NCBI GenBank assembly: GCA_029558535.1
Contig: JAKQEK010000362.1
Location: forward strand, 1-64,000
Origin: Bacteroidota bacterium
GTDB lineage: Bacteria > Bacteroidota > Bacteroidia > Bacteroidales > ML635J-15
Reading direction: 5' to 3'
DNA length: 64,000 bases
In this document: positions 62,384 to 64,000 of the stretch, piece by piece
Position numbering within the stretch: position 1 is the stretch's first letter
Layout of the letters: every line of letters starts with the position of its first letter
Made by a program: the position numbers and the translations under genes
The notes under the pieces: generated by a model
Told to the model about the DNA's origin: nothing
Seen by the model: only the letters and a program-made list of their open reading frames with translations
The model's database searches: none

Positions 62384-63100
62384 TTACAAAAATCTTTTCT
62401 CAACAAATTCCTTGAATGCATCCTTATATTGTTCACTAATCGGAACATATATTTTGTTGTAATAAATTATTCTATTTCGCTCGATAGTAGTAATATTATC
62501 AAGGTTTACAATGTATGAACGATGAACTCGCATAAATTTATCGGATGGTAAAGAAGCTTCCAGGCTTTTCATTGTCATAAGACTCATAAGTGGTTTCTCG
62601 CCGCTTACAAATATTTTTACATACTCACTTGCACTTTCTATAAAATCTATTTTTGAGAACAGCACTTTACAAATTCGACCTTCTGCCTTAACAAAAATAA
62701 AATCATTTCCGGCAGTAGTTTCCGAATGCTTTAGATTTTGACTTTCAAATTGAATGAGTGCTTTGTTAGCAGATTTTAAAAAATCAACATAACTGATGGG
62801 TTTTAATAAATAATCGAGAGCGTTTACTTTGTAACTTTCAACTGCAAATTCACTGTAGGCAGAAGTAAAAATCACTATAATATCCGATGGAAGTGACTTT
62901 ACCAAATCCATTCCAGACATTTCTGGCATATTTATATCAACAAAAACAAGATCGGGTTTTTCGTTCGAAGCAACTTGTAGAGCCTCAAAAGCATTCCTGC
63001 ATTCTGAAATCAACTTCAGGAAAGGCGTTTTTCGCACATAATCAGAAATCTGTTTTAAAGCAAAAGGTTCGTCATCAATGCAAATACATTTTATTTCCAT
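62384..63100 (-). CDS. LytTR-type response regulator
   Basis: A 238-residue regulator: receiver domain (1-120) with Asp55 (LVFVDINMPEMSG) and conserved Lys in YLLKPISY, then a LytTR DNA-binding domain (about 140-237, IDFIESASEYVKI, MRVHRSYIVNLDNI). LytTR regulators control export, adhesion or carbohydrate genes. It starts within the last 10 bases of the kinase gene, so the two are translationally coupled. Confidence 0.94.
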   Translation of the reverse strand: MEIKCICIDDEPFALKQISDYVRKTPFLKLISECRNAFEALQVASNEKPDLVFVDINMPEMSGMDLVKSLPSDIIVIFTSAYSEFAVESYKVNALDYLLKPISYVDFLKSANKALIQFESQNLKHSETTAGNDFIFVKAEGRICKVLFSKIDFIESASEYVKIFVSGEKPLMSLMTMKSLEASLPSDKFMRVHRSYIVNLDNITTIERNRIIYYNKIYVPISEQYKDAFKEFVEKRFL

Positions 63101-64000
63101 ATTTTCGGTATACTTATTTTCACTGTAAAATTATCATTTGTTTCTAAAATCTCACAACTATAATTATTCTTAAAAATTGCATCAAATCTGCGACGTGAGT
63201 TTTCAAGTCCAATTTTCTCATTTACCTCCTCAGGATTTTTTTCAGACTTTGAATTACTTACCGAGAAGAAAATATTATCATCTGACATTTTCATTTCAAT
63301 ATACACATACGAATCGCCCATTGCTCTAATGCCATGTTTAAACGCATTCTCTACAAAACTCACAAAAAGTAATGGCGGAATTTTCACCTCTCCAATATTA
63401 ATTGGATAATTAAATCTGATATCAACATTATCATTAACTCTAATTTTCATCAACCCTATATAATCATTTAGAAATTGAATCTCGCTTTTAATGCTATAAT
63501 TTTCATTATCACTGTCGTATAAAAGCACTCTCATAAGTTTTGACAATTTGACAACAGACTCTTTTGCTATTTCCTTGTCGTAATCTATCAGAGCGTGGAT
63601 ATTATTGAGAGTATTCATTAAAAAGTGAGGACTAATCTGATTTTTCAACACTTCGAGCTCCGTTTGCAGTTTTTCTTTTTGTAACTGTTCAAAATTTCGT
63701 TTATCATCAAACCAAATAGTTAAAATTTTGAATGCATTATTAAATCCAAGTACTAAAATTGAAAATATGACATTATAGAAAAATCTATTGAAAAATTCAA
63801 CTAGTTGATTTTCTTGATGATGTGGGACTAACAGTGGTTTTGGATTAAGCGGACGTGGAATATCAAGAATTCTAAATATTTCTACATTAAAAGATGCGAT
63901 AAAGCTAAAAACGACCACAGTAATCAGAATAAAAATAGAATAGTTAATATACTGTTTGTTCTTAAAAAACCTGAACAGGATGAAATTATTAAGTAAAAAA
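63091..64000 (-). CDS. LytS/YehU-type histidine kinase, N-terminus beyond the window
   Basis: The frame is open to the window edge, so only the C-terminal part (about 300 residues) is visible; the Val codon at 63918 is internal. Membrane helices are seen at the N-terminal side (INYSIFILITVVVFSFI). The His_kinase domain has QISPHFLMNTLNNIHALID (phospho-His) and LLFVSFVENAFKHGI, and the end is a HATPase-like region with IGLENSRRRFDAIF. It partners the overlapping LytTR regulator. Confidence 0.92.
   Translation of the reverse strand, partial: FLLNNFILFRFFKNKQYINYSIFILITVVVFSFIASFNVEIFRILDIPRPLNPKPLLVPHHQENQLVEFFNRFFYNVIFSILVLGFNNAFKILTIWFDDKRNFEQLQKEKLQTELEVLKNQISPHFLMNTLNNIHALIDYDKEIAKESVVKLSKLMRVLLYDSDNENYSIKSEIQFLNDYIGLMKIRVNDNVDIRFNYPINIGEVKIPPLLFVSFVENAFKHGIRAMGDSYVYIEMKMSDDNIFFSVSNSKSEKNPEEVNEKIGLENSRRRFDAIFKNNYSCEILETNDNFTVKISIPKIWK

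Noticed and set aside
1-64000. CRISPR array, prophage or integrative element
   Set aside because: No spaced identical repeats with unique spacers, no cas, integrase, terminase or transposase genes are present on either strand.

Overview
The window is AT-rich, densely coded bacterial chromosome, almost certainly from the Bacteroidota and probably a Bacteroidales/Marinilabiliales-like environmental lineage. The evidence is secreted proteins ending in type IX secretion (T9SS) sorting tails, a TonB receptor/DUF4249 pair, tandem DUF1573 proteins, TamB beside TsaD, LytTR and TPR-kinase signalling, and many promoters of the TAnnTTTG (-7) type. No phage, plasmid, transposase or CRISPR array is visible. 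Genus cannot be resolved from sequence alone.

Layout. 1-9.3 kb: the 3' part of a T9SS-exported protein, HU, TrmH, a T9SS-exported subtilase, two DUF1573 proteins and TsaD. 9.4-17.4 kb: TamB, a DEAD-box helicase with a DUF2179 membrane protein, Ohr, a methyltransferase, and a proline tRNA followed upstream by broken tRNA-like fragments. 17.7-26.7 kb: TonB receptor plus DUF4249 lipoprotein, nitronate monooxygenase, a T9SS-exported protein, a charged-tail secreted protein, and an MTA phosphorylase/class IV aminotransferase pair. 26.75-27.46 kb: a gene-free repeat island (65-bp direct repeats and a nested inverted-repeat, MITE-like element). 27.5-40.8 kb: YitT and TauE membrane proteins, a TPR histidine kinase/NarL-type regulator pair with a DUF3592 protein, two large exported proteins (one a Cys-nucleophile hydrolase), DUF454, an SPFH protein and a multi-Ig lipoprotein. 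40.8-46.1 kb: a methyltransferase and a sulfate-assimilation run (DUF2061-cysH-cysD-cysN) with a striking inverted repeat between cysD and cysN. 46.2-51.9 kb: a CASTOR/POLLUX-like channel with a small partner, a beta-CASP nuclease, and an ATP-grasp ligase coupled to a GNAT. 51.9-64 kb: ArgS, Nth, TrxB with a stand-alone DsbD-alpha-like protein, an AlbA_2 protein, DUF4268-DPP4, PBP1C, and a LytTR regulator/kinase pair running off the right edge.

Working together. CysD and CysN make APS, which the iron-sulfur type CysH reduces directly, so no APS kinase is needed. TrxB and the DsbD-like protein may form a reducing relay across the membrane. MTA phosphorylase and the aminotransferase could serve methionine salvage. 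The TPR kinase and NarL-type regulator probably act on a nearby palindrome ahead of the DUF3592 gene. Most of the window is ordinary core genome. The best candidates for something less described are the RLAN/ATP-grasp-GNAT pair, the cysD-cysN inverted repeat, the channel with its PH-like partner, and a recurring promoter layout (TAnnTTTG followed 4-7 bases later by ATG) that predicts leaderless mRNAs. None of these is proven novel by reading alone.
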